A stretch of 64,000 nucleotides of DNA, from contig DFZN01000006.1 in NCBI GenBank assembly GCA_002382735.1, forward strand, positions 1 through 64,000. Reading direction: 5' to 3'. Shown here in pieces: positions 40,765-49,662 of the stretch. The notes beneath the pieces were generated by a model. It searched no databases. It had not been told where the DNA came from and saw only the letters and a list, made by a program, of their open reading frames with translations. The stretch is from a bacterium UBP11_UBA4055. Its GTDB lineage: Bacteria; UBA4055. How positions within the stretch are numbered: the stretch's first letter is position 1; the number at the start of each line of letters is the position of its first letter. Position numbers and translations under genes: made by a program.

Positions 40765-41109
40765 ATGCCAAGAGCTAACACAAGAGTAGCCTCCCGTAAC
40801 CGCAGGAAGAAGGTCTTAAAGGCCGCCAAAGGTTATTGGGGAAGACGGAGTAAGCTGATCGAATCCGCTTACGACGCGACCAAGAAGGCGGGTCAGTACG
40901 CCTACAGGGACAGAAAAGTCAAAAAAAGAAAATTCAGAGAGCTGTGGATAATCAGGATCAATGCGGCGGCAAGGCTTAACGGGCTGTCGTATTCCGAATT
41001 CATGCACAAGTTATCTCTTAAGAATATTGATCTGGACAGGAAAGTTCTTGCTTCTATGGCAGTTGAAGATCCTGAAGGATTCAAAAAACTCGTTGAAAGC
41101 GTTAAGTAG
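40765..41109 (+). CDS. rplT: 50S ribosomal protein L20
   Basis: A 114-residue protein with MPRANTRVASRNRRKKVLKAAKGYWG and LWIIRINAAARLNGLSYSEFMHKL, the standard L20. It binds 23S rRNA early in assembly and, in other bacteria, represses its operon; no L20 leader structure was identified here. AAAGGAG precedes the ATG. It ends six bases before a strong terminator. Confidence 0.96.
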   Translation: MPRANTRVASRNRRKKVLKAAKGYWGRRSKLIESAYDATKKAGQYAYRDRKVKKRKFRELWIIRINAAARLNGLSYSEFMHKLSLKNIDLDRKVLASMAVEDPEGFKKLVESVK

Positions 41110-41114
41110 CAAAA

Positions 41115-41141
41115 AAAAGGCGGTCATGCGACCGCCTTTTT
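41115..41141. terminator. Bidirectional terminator after rplT and rnc
   Basis: AAAAGGCGGTC, ATGC loop, GACCGCCTTTTT, with a T run on the plus strand and an A run (T on the minus strand) on the other side. It separates the convergent rplT and rnc operons. Confidence 0.92.
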
Positions 41142-41162
41142 CATTTATGTATAAATTACCCG

Positions 41163-41966
41163 TTAAACATCATCACCCGTATCTGTATCTTTAAGACTGT
41201 CCAAAAATTTAATATCATCCGAGATCATTTCGAGAGCTTCTGCGCTGGCTTCCTGCTCCGCTCTCTTCTTAGAATTCGATATTCCGTTTGTAATCATTTT
41301 ATCATTTATCATAACATTGACAGTAAATATCTTGTCGTGCTCAGGTCCTTCAGTATTTACGGTCTCGTACCTTGGAGGAGGATAACCGTGAGACTGAACA
41401 AGTTCGAGAAGCTCGGATTTGAAATTCGAGAATTTCATTCCTGATAAATTATCAGCGCTGTTCGACAGGATCAGCAGTTCAATCACCCTTTCCGCCATTT
41501 CCATCCCGCCGTCCAGGTAAACCGCTCCAATCAGAGCTTCCATGCAGTCTTCAAGGATCGAGTTTTTTTCCCTTCCCCCTGATCTTTCTTCGAATTCGCT
41601 CATCAGAATGAATTTACCCAGGTCCAGTTCTTTAGCTACAGTGCTCAGATTTTCTCCGGAAACAAGGACTGACCTCATTTTGGTAAGATCTCCTTCCTGT
41701 TTGTCTAAGAATTTGTTATAGAAATATTTCCCTACGATGAAATTTAGAACGGAATCTCCCAAGAACTCCAGCCTCTCATTAGAATCGGCTCTATGACCGT
41801 TCCCGTGTTTTGAAGTATAAGATCTGTGTGTGAGCGCCTGGATCAGCAGATGTTTATCTCTGAACCTGTATGAAATAATATCCTCAAGCTCCCTGATATT
41901 TTCAAGGAGCTTCTGAGGTATATTCAGATCTCTAAAGAATAGTCTTAAGAAAAAATTACGCAGCAA
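41163..41966 (-). CDS. rnc: Ribonuclease III
   Basis: A 267-residue double-strand-specific RNase. The catalytic helix ERLEFLGDSVLNFIVGKYFY and the metal ligands in EDCMEALIGAVYLDGG are present. The C-terminal dsRBD (about 180-255) shows FKSELLELVQSHGYPPPRYETV and the SKKRAEQEASAEALEMI helix. The N-terminal ~28 residues before ELEDIISYRFRDKHLL are an extension; the true start could be later. It follows fabF by two bases in acpP-fabF-rnc. Confidence 0.93.
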   Translation of the reverse strand: MLRNFFLRLFFRDLNIPQKLLENIRELEDIISYRFRDKHLLIQALTHRSYTSKHGNGHRADSNERLEFLGDSVLNFIVGKYFYNKFLDKQEGDLTKMRSVLVSGENLSTVAKELDLGKFILMSEFEERSGGREKNSILEDCMEALIGAVYLDGGMEMAERVIELLILSNSADNLSGMKFSNFKSELLELVQSHGYPPPRYETVNTEGPEHDKIFTVNVMINDKMITNGISNSKKRAEQEASAEALEMISDDIKFLDSLKDTDTGDDV

Positions 41967-41968
41967 TT

Positions 41969-43213
41969 TTATCCTTCAAACTTTTTTACTAGTATTGAAG
42001 CGTTGTGTCCGCCGAAACCGAATGTGTTGCTGATGGCGTATCTGACAGTTCTTTTTGCGAACTTGTGAGGTGTATAATCGAGATCGCAAACCGGAAGGTC
42101 AGGATTATCCAGATTCACCGTTGGATGTACAGTATCTGTCTGTACCGCCTTTATCGTCCCGATAAGTTCTACGGCTCCGGCCGCTCCGAGAAGATGCCCC
42201 GTCATTGATTTTGTTGAGTTTATTGCTATCTTGTAAGAGTGTTCTCCGAATGCCTTTTTTATTCCGAAGGTCTCCGCATAATCGCCTGTAGGCGTTGCGG
42301 TACCGTGTGTGTTAATGTGGTCAATATCTTCAGGTTTTATTCCTGCATCGGCTACTGCTGCGAGCATTGCCCTTTTTGCGCCGTCGCCTTCAGGATCGGG
42401 TGCTACTATGTCTTTAGCGTCTCCCGAGAACCCGATCCCAGCCAGCTCTGCATATATTCTGGCACCCCTTTTAACAGCATGCTCATAATCTTCCAGGATC
42501 AGCATACCGGAACCTTCTCCCATAACAAAACCGTCCCTGTCTTTATCGAAAGGCCTGCTTGCATGGACAGGATCATCGTTCCTTGAAGAAAGAGCTTTCA
42601 TATTCGTAAATCCAGCTATGGCAAGGTCTGTAATAACAGCTTCGGCTCCGCCGCAAATAGCATAATCAGCATCACCATACTGAATTGTTCTAAATGCGGT
42701 ACCGATGGCGTGACCTGATGAAGCACACGCTGATGTAACAGAAAAGTTCGGTCCTTTCAGATTCCATTTCATTGATATTCTTCCTGCGGCAATATCGGAT
42801 ATCATCATAGGAATAAAAAGCGGGCTGACTCTTCTTGGTCCCTTCTCAAGCAGTATCTTATGATTTGACTGCCATGTTTCCATTCCACCTATACCAGATG
42901 CCGTGATGACTGCAAATTTATCTCTGTTGATAGTATCAAGATCAAGTAGGGAATCTTTAATGGCACTCTCGGCAGCTATAAGAGCATATTGAGTGAATCG
43001 GTCAAGCCTTTTTGCCTCATTTCTTTCAAAATAACTCTCAGCTTCGTAGTTCTTGATCTCACCCGCTATCTGAACAGACAGTTCGGAAGGATCAAATCTT
43101 TCAATTCTGGATATTCCGGAAACTCCGTTCAGAAGATTATCGTAAAACTCCTCGACATTCTTACCGGTCTGAGTAAAAACCCCCATTCCGGTCACAACAA
43201 CTCTTCGTTTCAT
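41969..43213 (-). CDS. fabF: 3-oxoacyl-[acyl-carrier-protein] synthase II
   Basis: A 414-residue condensing enzyme for fatty acid elongation. Cys163 lies in SVTSACASSGHAI; the His pair is in INTHGTATPTGD and KSMTGHLLGAAGAVE. The TTG upstream is a possible start, but ATG 43213 (MKRRVVVTGMGV) is the family start and has GAGAG at its front. It lies 82 bases after acpP. Confidence 0.94.
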   Translation of the reverse strand: MKRRVVVTGMGVFTQTGKNVEEFYDNLLNGVSGISRIERFDPSELSVQIAGEIKNYEAESYFERNEAKRLDRFTQYALIAAESAIKDSLLDLDTINRDKFAVITASGIGGMETWQSNHKILLEKGPRRVSPLFIPMMISDIAAGRISMKWNLKGPNFSVTSACASSGHAIGTAFRTIQYGDADYAICGGAEAVITDLAIAGFTNMKALSSRNDDPVHASRPFDKDRDGFVMGEGSGMLILEDYEHAVKRGARIYAELAGIGFSGDAKDIVAPDPEGDGAKRAMLAAVADAGIKPEDIDHINTHGTATPTGDYAETFGIKKAFGEHSYKIAINSTKSMTGHLLGAAGAVELIGTIKAVQTDTVHPTVNLDNPDLPVCDLDYTPHKFAKRTVRYAISNTFGFGGHNASILVKKFEG

Positions 43214-43295
43214 ATCTCTCAACCCGTTTTAGTTTTACATGATAAAAAATAAGGGAAAATCAATTCCCTTACTTTCAGTCTATTTATGTCAACGA

Positions 43296-43532
43296 TTACT
43301 CGCCGAGCTGTTTTTTGATGAATTCAATTGCAGAACCGACGGTCGTTATCTTTTCAGCGTCTTCCTCTTCTATTTTGATGTCGAACTCATCCTCGAACTT
43401 CATAACAAGCTCTACAGTTGCGAGAGAATCCGCTCCAAGGTCGTTTATGAAAGATGCTCCCGGAACTACAGCTGCTTCCTCAACTCCAAGTTCGTCCATT
43501 ATAATTTCTTTTACCCTTTGTTCTACCGACAT
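43296..43532 (-). CDS. acpP: Acyl carrier protein
   Basis: A 78-residue acidic carrier. The phosphopantetheine Ser36 lies in NDLGADSLATVELVM. AAGGAG precedes the ATG. It is first of the operon acpP-fabF-rnc. Confidence 0.95.
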   Translation of the reverse strand: MSVEQRVKEIIMDELGVEEAAVVPGASFINDLGADSLATVELVMKFEDEFDIKIEEEDAEKITTVGSAIEFIKKQLGE

Positions 43533-43569
43533 TTTTATCTCCTTGATTGTTTGTTTTCAAAACGACTGA

Positions 43570-43598
43570 AATATAAATCCTGCGTTTTTCTAAGTCAA
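43570..43598 (-). promoter_or_regulatory. Promoter of acpP-fabF-rnc
   Basis: Minus strand TTGACT (43593-43598), 17 bases and TATATT (43570-43575) continuing TC. The start is near 43563, about 30 bases before acpP. Confidence 0.7.
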
Positions 43599-43637
43599 GA
43601 AATTTATCCTTTATTATTTTTAAGATGATTTTTAGCA

Positions 43638-43666
43638 TTGACATAGCGGTTCATTTAAAGTAGTTT
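43638..43666 (+). promoter_or_regulatory. Promoter of the C25 protease gene
   Basis: TTGACA (43638-43643), 17 bases and TAGTTT (43661-43666) followed by TAGG. The start is near 43673, so the leader to ATG 43690 is short. It is divergent from the acpP promoter. Confidence 0.5.
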
Positions 43667-43689
43667 TAGGCAAAAATGTGGAGAAATTG

Positions 43690-46600
43690 ATGAAAAAACT
43701 GTTTTTAAAGATGATCCCCGCTGTTTTACTGATGTCAGGAACATCATTTTTCGCGTCTGCTGAAAATTACAGTAAAGAGTATTCTGAAATATCCGAAACA
43801 CTCTCTGAGATAACTTTCAATTTTGATAAGATCGATACTGAGACAGTAGAGTTCGGCGGTCAGTTATTAACGCGGATCGTTTTTGACAGCGGTGTGACAA
43901 CCGTCCGTAAAGGTTATGCTGAACTGCCTGTTTTAAGCGCATCAGTTCAAGCAAACGACCTTTATGATCTTGTTATTTCGTCAGTTGAAGGTGATTATGA
44001 AGAGATCGAACTAGAACATCCGCTGCTGCCTTCAAGGGGAACAATTTACAGAAATCAGGACCCTGCATCAGTCCCTTATATTACCGACCCTGAGTCTCTG
44101 ACAGACTCGATGTATCCTCTATCATCATCTGAGATTACCGAGCCCTTCATATTCAGAGATACGAGAGGAGTCAGTGTTTATGCCTATCCGGTCAGATATA
44201 ACGCGGCTAAGAGAATAGTAAGGATATACAAAAGTCTTAGTGTGAAACTTGCTACAGACCTTTCTTCTTCTACCAATCCGTTAAACAGAAGATCTGAAAA
44301 GATTGATCCCGCAATGAACAATATCTACAGCTCCTTGTACATTAATTATAGTGAACCGAAATTTGCCCACCAGCTTTCAGAACTTGGAGACATTCTTGTT
44401 ATAAGTACTTCAAGAGACACGGAAGTGATCAAACCTTACATAGACTGGAAAAGGCAGAAAGGATTCGATGTGAAGAGCATTACGGTAGATACGGGAACCA
44501 ACATAAAAGCTGTAATTCTGCAAGAGTATCAGCTGAACCCCGATATTCTCTATGTTCAGCTTGTAGGTGACTGGGCGGAAATTAAATCAGATCTCGGACC
44601 TGACAGTTCTCCGACCGACCCGATGCTCGGATGCGTTTTAGGGACGGATATCTACCCGGAATTAATTATCGGAAGGTTCTCAGCCGGAACAACCACCGAT
44701 GTTACGACCCAGGTTAACAAAACGATTTCTTACGAGATGTCGCCGGACCTGACCGGAACATGGTACAAATCGGGTCTCGGCATAGGATCTCCGGAGGGTG
44801 ACGGTATAGGTGATGACGGCGAGATAGATTTTGAGCATATTGATATGATCAAGGAGAACAAACTTCTTCCGTTCACATATAATTCAGTCAACGAAGCATA
44901 CGGTAATCCTTCTTCGACTACAGTGGCAAATTACATCAATTCTGGTCTGAGCATCATTAATTATTGCGGACACGGCTCGAACACCTCATGGGGTACATCA
45001 GGATACAGCAATACGAATGTGAACAGTTCGACTAACGGTTCGATGCTCCCCGTAATATTCTCTGTCGCATGCGTTAACGGCGCTTTCCACTCAGGAACAT
45101 GTTTTGCGGAGGCGTGGCTCAGAAAATCAGGCGGCGGAGCGGCGGCGACGCTGATGTCAACTATCAATCAGCCGTGGGTGCCTCCAATGAGGGGTCAGGA
45201 TTATATGAACGATATACTTATCGGCGGATATGATTATGGCACTAACCCGGGTAACGGGACAGTTACAGGTTCAGCCGACCACAGGACAACTTTCGGATCT
45301 GTTTCGATGAACGGATGCGTTCTTATGCTGGCCGAAAGTGCCGACAGTGAAACCCAGAACACGATCAAAACATGGACTGTCTTCGGGGATGCCTCTCTTC
45401 AGATAAGAACGGATACACCAAGGCTGATCGAGAATACGAACCAGTTCGTATTTCCTGAACTGTACTCAACCAGGATCGTTTCTTCCGGAGATCCGGTCGT
45501 AGGCGCAGTCGTGTCTCTTTTTCAGGGCGAGATATCATTCTCCGGTATAACTGATGCGAACGGTGAAGTGACTGTAGATCATCCTTTCGTTGACGGAGAG
45601 GTGATCATTACGGTATCAGGATTCAACCTCGAAACCCTGCAGTCTGCAGTTTCGGTACAGGCTCCGGAGGGTCCATGGCTCAAGATAGAAGATTACTCCT
45701 TCAGCACCAATTACAGCGGGGAAACTTCGAACGCTTCGCTTCTGATCAGGAACATCGGGCTTCAGAGCAGTGAGAATGTCAGTATAAAAATCTCGACTGA
45801 AAGTCCTTATATAAATATGATAAATGACGAATACGCTTTTGATGCAGTTGTAATTGAATCTGGAGGATCGGTATCAACGGACATCATAGCATTCACGATA
45901 TCGCCGATGACTCCGGATCAGGAAAGGATACTTCTGTATGCAGATATAACAGACTCTTATTCTAAACGGACATACCGGTCGAATATATATCTTACTGTAG
46001 GATCGCCTGAGCTTGAGATTACTCACCTGTTCAGCACACCGACAGCTTTGCAGGGGATCACAAGGACAGTTACTTTTATTATCGAAAATACGGGTCATGC
46101 TCCAATAACGGATCTGAGTGCAGATCTTGTTCAGACTACTTTATTTGATGTCGGACTGACCGGCAGCGTTCATATAGATATAATTGAAGCTGGATCGGCT
46201 GAGGAAGCAGTATTTGAATGCAGCTACGGGCAAACCATACCTAATTCGTCATATATAATGTATGACCTTTCGGTAAATTCGCCGTCGGGTTACTCTGTGG
46301 TCTATCAGTATGATGAAGTTGTAGGCCTTACAGACGGCTTTGAAACGGGAGACTTTTCTTCCAACGGATGGGTACATTCCGGTGATATTAACTGGGTGAT
46401 CGATACTACGGAATTTTACGAAGGGTCGTTTTCCGCAAACTCAGGATCGGTCGGACATTCCCAAAGATCGATAATGACCGTGAATTTCGATTTCGTTGTT
46501 GACGGAAAGATCTCGTTCTTCAGAAAAGTATCTTCTGAATCCGGCTACGACAAGCTGAATTTCTATATTGACGGTGCTTTTAAGAAAAACTGGAGCGGTA

Positions 46601-47034
46601 TATCTGACTGGCTGAAATTCGAGTACGAAGTAACCGCGGGTCTGCATGAATTCAAATGGGAATTCGTAAGGGACGCAAGTATAGATAACGGAAGTAACTG
46701 CGCATGGATAGACAACATTCTTGCTACAGGCATCTCGACGGGTATTGAGGAGGAAGCAGGAAATCTTCCGTCCGAACCCGAGCTTCACCAGAACTATCCG
46801 AATCCGTTCAATCCTGTTACGCAGATTAAATTCGCATTGGCTAAGACGGCTGAAGTAAAGCTTAGCGTTTACAACATCAGCGGTCAGAAAGTAGCTGAGC
46901 TTGTAAACGGTTCAAGACAGGCCGGAATTCATGCTGTTGACTTTGACGGCAGCAGATTTAACTCGGGTGTTTACTACTACACACTCGATACTGCCGGAAC
47001 TGCGCTGACGAGAAAAATGCTTCTGATTAAATAA
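43690..47034 (+). CDS. Secreted gingipain-type (C25) cysteine protease with T9SS sorting domain
   Basis: A 1114-residue exported protease. The signal peptide is at 1-23 (KMIPAVLLMSGTSFFASA). A propeptide follows (about 25-215). The C25 catalytic domain (about 230-580) has ILVISTSRDTEVIKPYIDWKRQKGFDV, the His in YCGHGSNTSWG (about residue 423) and the Cys in FSVACVNGAFHSGTCFAEAW (about 460). Ig-like modules follow (about 590-870), then a MAM-like jelly-roll (about 880-1015, YDKLNFYID and CAWID) and the sorting domain LHQNYPNPFNPVTQIKF. Start at ATG 43690 with GGAG; an in-frame GTG four codons earlier is less likely. Both catalytic residues are present. Confidence 0.9.
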   Translation: MKKLFLKMIPAVLLMSGTSFFASAENYSKEYSEISETLSEITFNFDKIDTETVEFGGQLLTRIVFDSGVTTVRKGYAELPVLSASVQANDLYDLVISSVEGDYEEIELEHPLLPSRGTIYRNQDPASVPYITDPESLTDSMYPLSSSEITEPFIFRDTRGVSVYAYPVRYNAAKRIVRIYKSLSVKLATDLSSSTNPLNRRSEKIDPAMNNIYSSLYINYSEPKFAHQLSELGDILVISTSRDTEVIKPYIDWKRQKGFDVKSITVDTGTNIKAVILQEYQLNPDILYVQLVGDWAEIKSDLGPDSSPTDPMLGCVLGTDIYPELIIGRFSAGTTTDVTTQVNKTISYEMSPDLTGTWYKSGLGIGSPEGDGIGDDGEIDFEHIDMIKENKLLPFTYNSVNEAYGNPSSTTVANYINSGLSIINYCGHGSNTSWGTSGYSNTNVNSSTNGSMLPVIFSVACVNGAFHSGTCFAEAWLRKSGGGAAATLMSTINQPWVPPMRGQDYMNDILIGGYDYGTNPGNGTVTGSADHRTTFGSVSMNGCVLMLAESADSETQNTIKTWTVFGDASLQIRTDTPRLIENTNQFVFPELYSTRIVSSGDPVVGAVVSLFQGEISFSGITDANGEVTVDHPFVDGEVIITVSGFNLETLQSAVSVQAPEGPWLKIEDYSFSTNYSGETSNASLLIRNIGLQSSENVSIKISTESPYINMINDEYAFDAVVIESGGSVSTDIIAFTISPMTPDQERILLYADITDSYSKRTYRSNIYLTVGSPELEITHLFSTPTALQGITRTVTFIIENTGHAPITDLSADLVQTTLFDVGLTGSVHIDIIEAGSAEEAVFECSYGQTIPNSSYIMYDLSVNSPSGYSVVYQYDEVVGLTDGFETGDFSSNGWVHSGDINWVIDTTEFYEGSFSANSGSVGHSQRSIMTVNFDFVVDGKISFFRKVSSESGYDKLNFYIDGAFKKNWSGISDWLKFEYEVTAGLHEFKWEFVRDASIDNGSNCAWIDNILATGISTGIEEEAGNLPSEPELHQNYPNPFNPVTQIKFALAKTAEVKLSVYNISGQKVAELVNGSRQAGIHAVDFDGSRFNSGVYYYTLDTAGTALTRKMLLIK

Positions 47035-47069
47035 TTTCCGGGTAAGATATATGTTGAACAAAGTCTGCT

Positions 47070-48245
47070 TTATGCGGCCTTTGTTTCTTTCAGCATGAGC
47101 ACGAAAGGTATGACTCCGATTGCGAGAAATGCAGTGATCATGTAAGTTGTATCAAGGCCGAATATATCTGAAAGCAATCCTACAGTAAGAACCATTGCAG
47201 AACTTCCTACAAAGCTGATAGTCATATATGTTCCGTTCAGGAACGACAGATTTTCTGTATCTCTCTCCTGAACGAGCGCAAGGATTATCGGATTGCTACC
47301 GAGAAGTATAAAGCCGCTCAAAGCCAGAACGGGGAATATAAAAAATCCTGACGAAAATATGAAGGCGAACATGAGTAAAGGATTAAGTAATGAAAGGAGG
47401 AGCAGTGTCTTTTTCCTTCCGAATTTGTCCGAAAGTATCCCGATCGTAAAAGTTCCAGCAGCACCCGCGAACTGGAGAACCGAGAGGGAAATTCCCGAAA
47501 GCCACAGAGAATTACCTTTAAAGTTCATGTATGTAGGCAGGTACAGGGTCAGTGCTGAGTGCATCCCTGATCTGAAGACCACTATTCCTGTTATGATAAC
47601 GAAAAATCTCAGATATTTCCTGTAATCTTTCAGCTTTGCATTACCGTTCTCGTTTTTCTTGTGTACAGATATTTTTCTAACTTTAAAGTATAGAAAGACT
47701 GCTACGAACAGCCCGAGAGGCATTACTTTCCAGCTGCCCTCGAATGTCCAGAGGCTTATTGCTGATAATATAACAAGCGGACCGAGGAATCTGGCGAATT
47801 CACCACCAAGCATATAGAAGCTTAATCCCAAGCCTAGTTTTTCTGTCGCGACTTTCTTAATGATCACAGGACCGGGAACATGATAAATACTCGTTCCAAA
47901 CCCGGCTATAAAGATAAGAATGAATAGTGTCGTGAAGTCATTAACAGCTCCGAGAAGGCTCATAGACACCGTGATTATGATACACCCGAGTATCAGGAAA
48001 TATTTAGCATCCAGCCTGTCGGCGATCATGCCGAAAAGGGGATTTAAAAGCGAGGGTATCTTCCGCGCAAAATCCAGAAGTCCCGCCTGAAATTTTGTGA
48101 TACCTAAACCTGAAATAAGAAGCGGAAGTACAGGAGCTAAAAAGGCGGAGTATGTGTCCGCTACGAGATGCGAGAAGGAAACCGTGAGTACAACAGGAAG
48201 GTCGAACTTCTTTTTTTTAGTTTCTGTTTTTTCATTTATACTCAA
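47070..48245 (-). CDS. MFS transporter, fosmidomycin-resistance (Fsr)-like
   Basis: A 391-residue protein with about 12 hydrophobic segments in two halves. DLPVVLTVSFSHLVADTYSAFLAPVLPLL, FARKIPSLLNPLFGMIADRLD (the loop 2-3 MFS signature) and GFGTSIYHVPGPVIIKKV resemble the Fsr/YfnC-like drug-efflux and sugar-efflux branch. The substrate is unknown. It is convergent with the C25 protease gene (35-base gap) and divergent from the M20 peptidase gene. Confidence 0.82.
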   Translation of the reverse strand: MSINEKTETKKKKFDLPVVLTVSFSHLVADTYSAFLAPVLPLLISGLGITKFQAGLLDFARKIPSLLNPLFGMIADRLDAKYFLILGCIIITVSMSLLGAVNDFTTLFILIFIAGFGTSIYHVPGPVIIKKVATEKLGLGLSFYMLGGEFARFLGPLVILSAISLWTFEGSWKVMPLGLFVAVFLYFKVRKISVHKKNENGNAKLKDYRKYLRFFVIITGIVVFRSGMHSALTLYLPTYMNFKGNSLWLSGISLSVLQFAGAAGTFTIGILSDKFGRKKTLLLLSLLNPLLMFAFIFSSGFFIFPVLALSGFILLGSNPIILALVQERDTENLSFLNGTYMTISFVGSSAMVLTVGLLSDIFGLDTTYMITAFLAIGVIPFVLMLKETKAA

Positions 48246-48344
48246 TTTCAGGCTCCTGTTTTCGGTCTGAAAATAAAACTAAATTTTACTGTTTAAACAA
48301 TGAGTTTTTTTATATAATACATTCAATAAAATTATGGGCTGATC

Positions 48345-49661
48345 ATGAATGAAAACGGAGTATTGAAACTTGTCAAAGAGCTTATTAAAATAGATTCCAG
48401 AAATCCGTTCGAGCTTTCAATAAAGAACGGAATGCATATTCAGGGCTCAAGAGACGCCAAGATCAATAGATTTCTCGAATCAAAACTGAAAGAAGCGGGT
48501 TTCAAAGTTGAAAAGCAGTTCGTTTTTGAGGATAAGAGCGGAGTTAAACATTACAACCTGATCGCCGAGAAAGGTAAGGGAAACAGCTCAATACTTTTCT
48601 ACGGTCATTCGGACACAGTTTCATCAGAACCGTGGCTGAGCCTTAAGACGGCACTTACTCCGAGAGAAGGTACTGTTGAATTTCAGGGTAAAAAACGAAA
48701 AGCGCTTTTCGGACTGGGTTCAAACGATATGAAAACAGGTCTTGCGGTTATGTGCCTTGCGTTCATGGATATTACTCCTGAAGGGTACAAGATCAAGGTC
48801 GCTTTCGGTATAGACGAGGAATACTATTCAGCCGGAGCGAATATACTTGCTCAAAGCAGTTTTATGGATGATGTAAAGACGATAGTCGTCCCCGAAATAG
48901 GAGACGGCCCGAACAGGTTCTACGCACATGAGACCATAGGTATCGGCAGGCTGGGAAGGTGCGAATTCGAGATAGATGTTTACGGTACCGGCGGTCACGG
49001 TGCAATATCGAACGATCCCTCTTTTGTCAGCGCAGTAGTTGAAGCATCAAGGTTCGCAGTAGAGTTCGAGAAGTTCAGGAAAAGTTATGAGGATATTTTT
49101 GTTTTCAATACCGAAAAAGTACCTGATGCACAAGCCTCGAGTAAGATCGAAGGGTCGTTTTTTATTTCAAAGATCGACTGCGGGAATGAAAGCCTCTCAA
49201 TTCCGTCTTCAGGCAGGATCGTTATAGACTGCACATTCACTCCGAATATGACCATTAGAAAGATAAGAAAAAAGCTGAAAGACTTTATTGATTCTCTGTA
49301 CGATTCTAAGACCCTGAAGCCCGTAATTGTTGAAGGTGTAGAAAAAAGGATGAAACTTAAGCTTAAAATGAGACCGAATCCTTACAGCGAAGCGTATCTG
49401 ACACCTGCAGACCATCCGTTCACAGTTTTCGTAAGAAAATGCATTGACAGTATAGGGACATTCAGAAATTATAATATGGGCTACTCTGTAGCCGATGAGA
49501 ATGTTTTTAAACGGTACAGGCCTGAAATTCCCGTGCTGGTTATCGGACCCGTCGGATGGAACTCTCACCGCGCTGATGAGTGGGCTGAGATCGAAAGTAT
49601 AGAAAAACTTTTCGAGTTATATCGTGAGATCGGAAAGAAATTCGGAGAGTATTGCGGTTAG
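48345..49661 (+). CDS. M20-family metallopeptidase
   Basis: A 438-residue di-zinc amidohydrolase/peptidase. LFYGHSDTVSSEPW (first His and the Asp), GLGSNDMKTGLAVMCLAF (bridging Asp) and GIDEEYYSAGAN (Glu-Glu general base and ligand) are present. The dimerisation insert includes GTGGHGAISND with the lid His, and the last ligand is in GPVGWNSHRADEWAE. The family includes ArgE/DapE/PepV; residues do not decide the substrate. It is alone on the plus strand with a weak ribosome site (GGGCTGATC). Confidence 0.87.
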   Translation: MNENGVLKLVKELIKIDSRNPFELSIKNGMHIQGSRDAKINRFLESKLKEAGFKVEKQFVFEDKSGVKHYNLIAEKGKGNSSILFYGHSDTVSSEPWLSLKTALTPREGTVEFQGKKRKALFGLGSNDMKTGLAVMCLAFMDITPEGYKIKVAFGIDEEYYSAGANILAQSSFMDDVKTIVVPEIGDGPNRFYAHETIGIGRLGRCEFEIDVYGTGGHGAISNDPSFVSAVVEASRFAVEFEKFRKSYEDIFVFNTEKVPDAQASSKIEGSFFISKIDCGNESLSIPSSGRIVIDCTFTPNMTIRKIRKKLKDFIDSLYDSKTLKPVIVEGVEKRMKLKLKMRPNPYSEAYLTPADHPFTVFVRKCIDSIGTFRNYNMGYSVADENVFKRYRPEIPVLVIGPVGWNSHRADEWAEIESIEKLFELYREIGKKFGEYCG

Positions 49662-49662
49662 T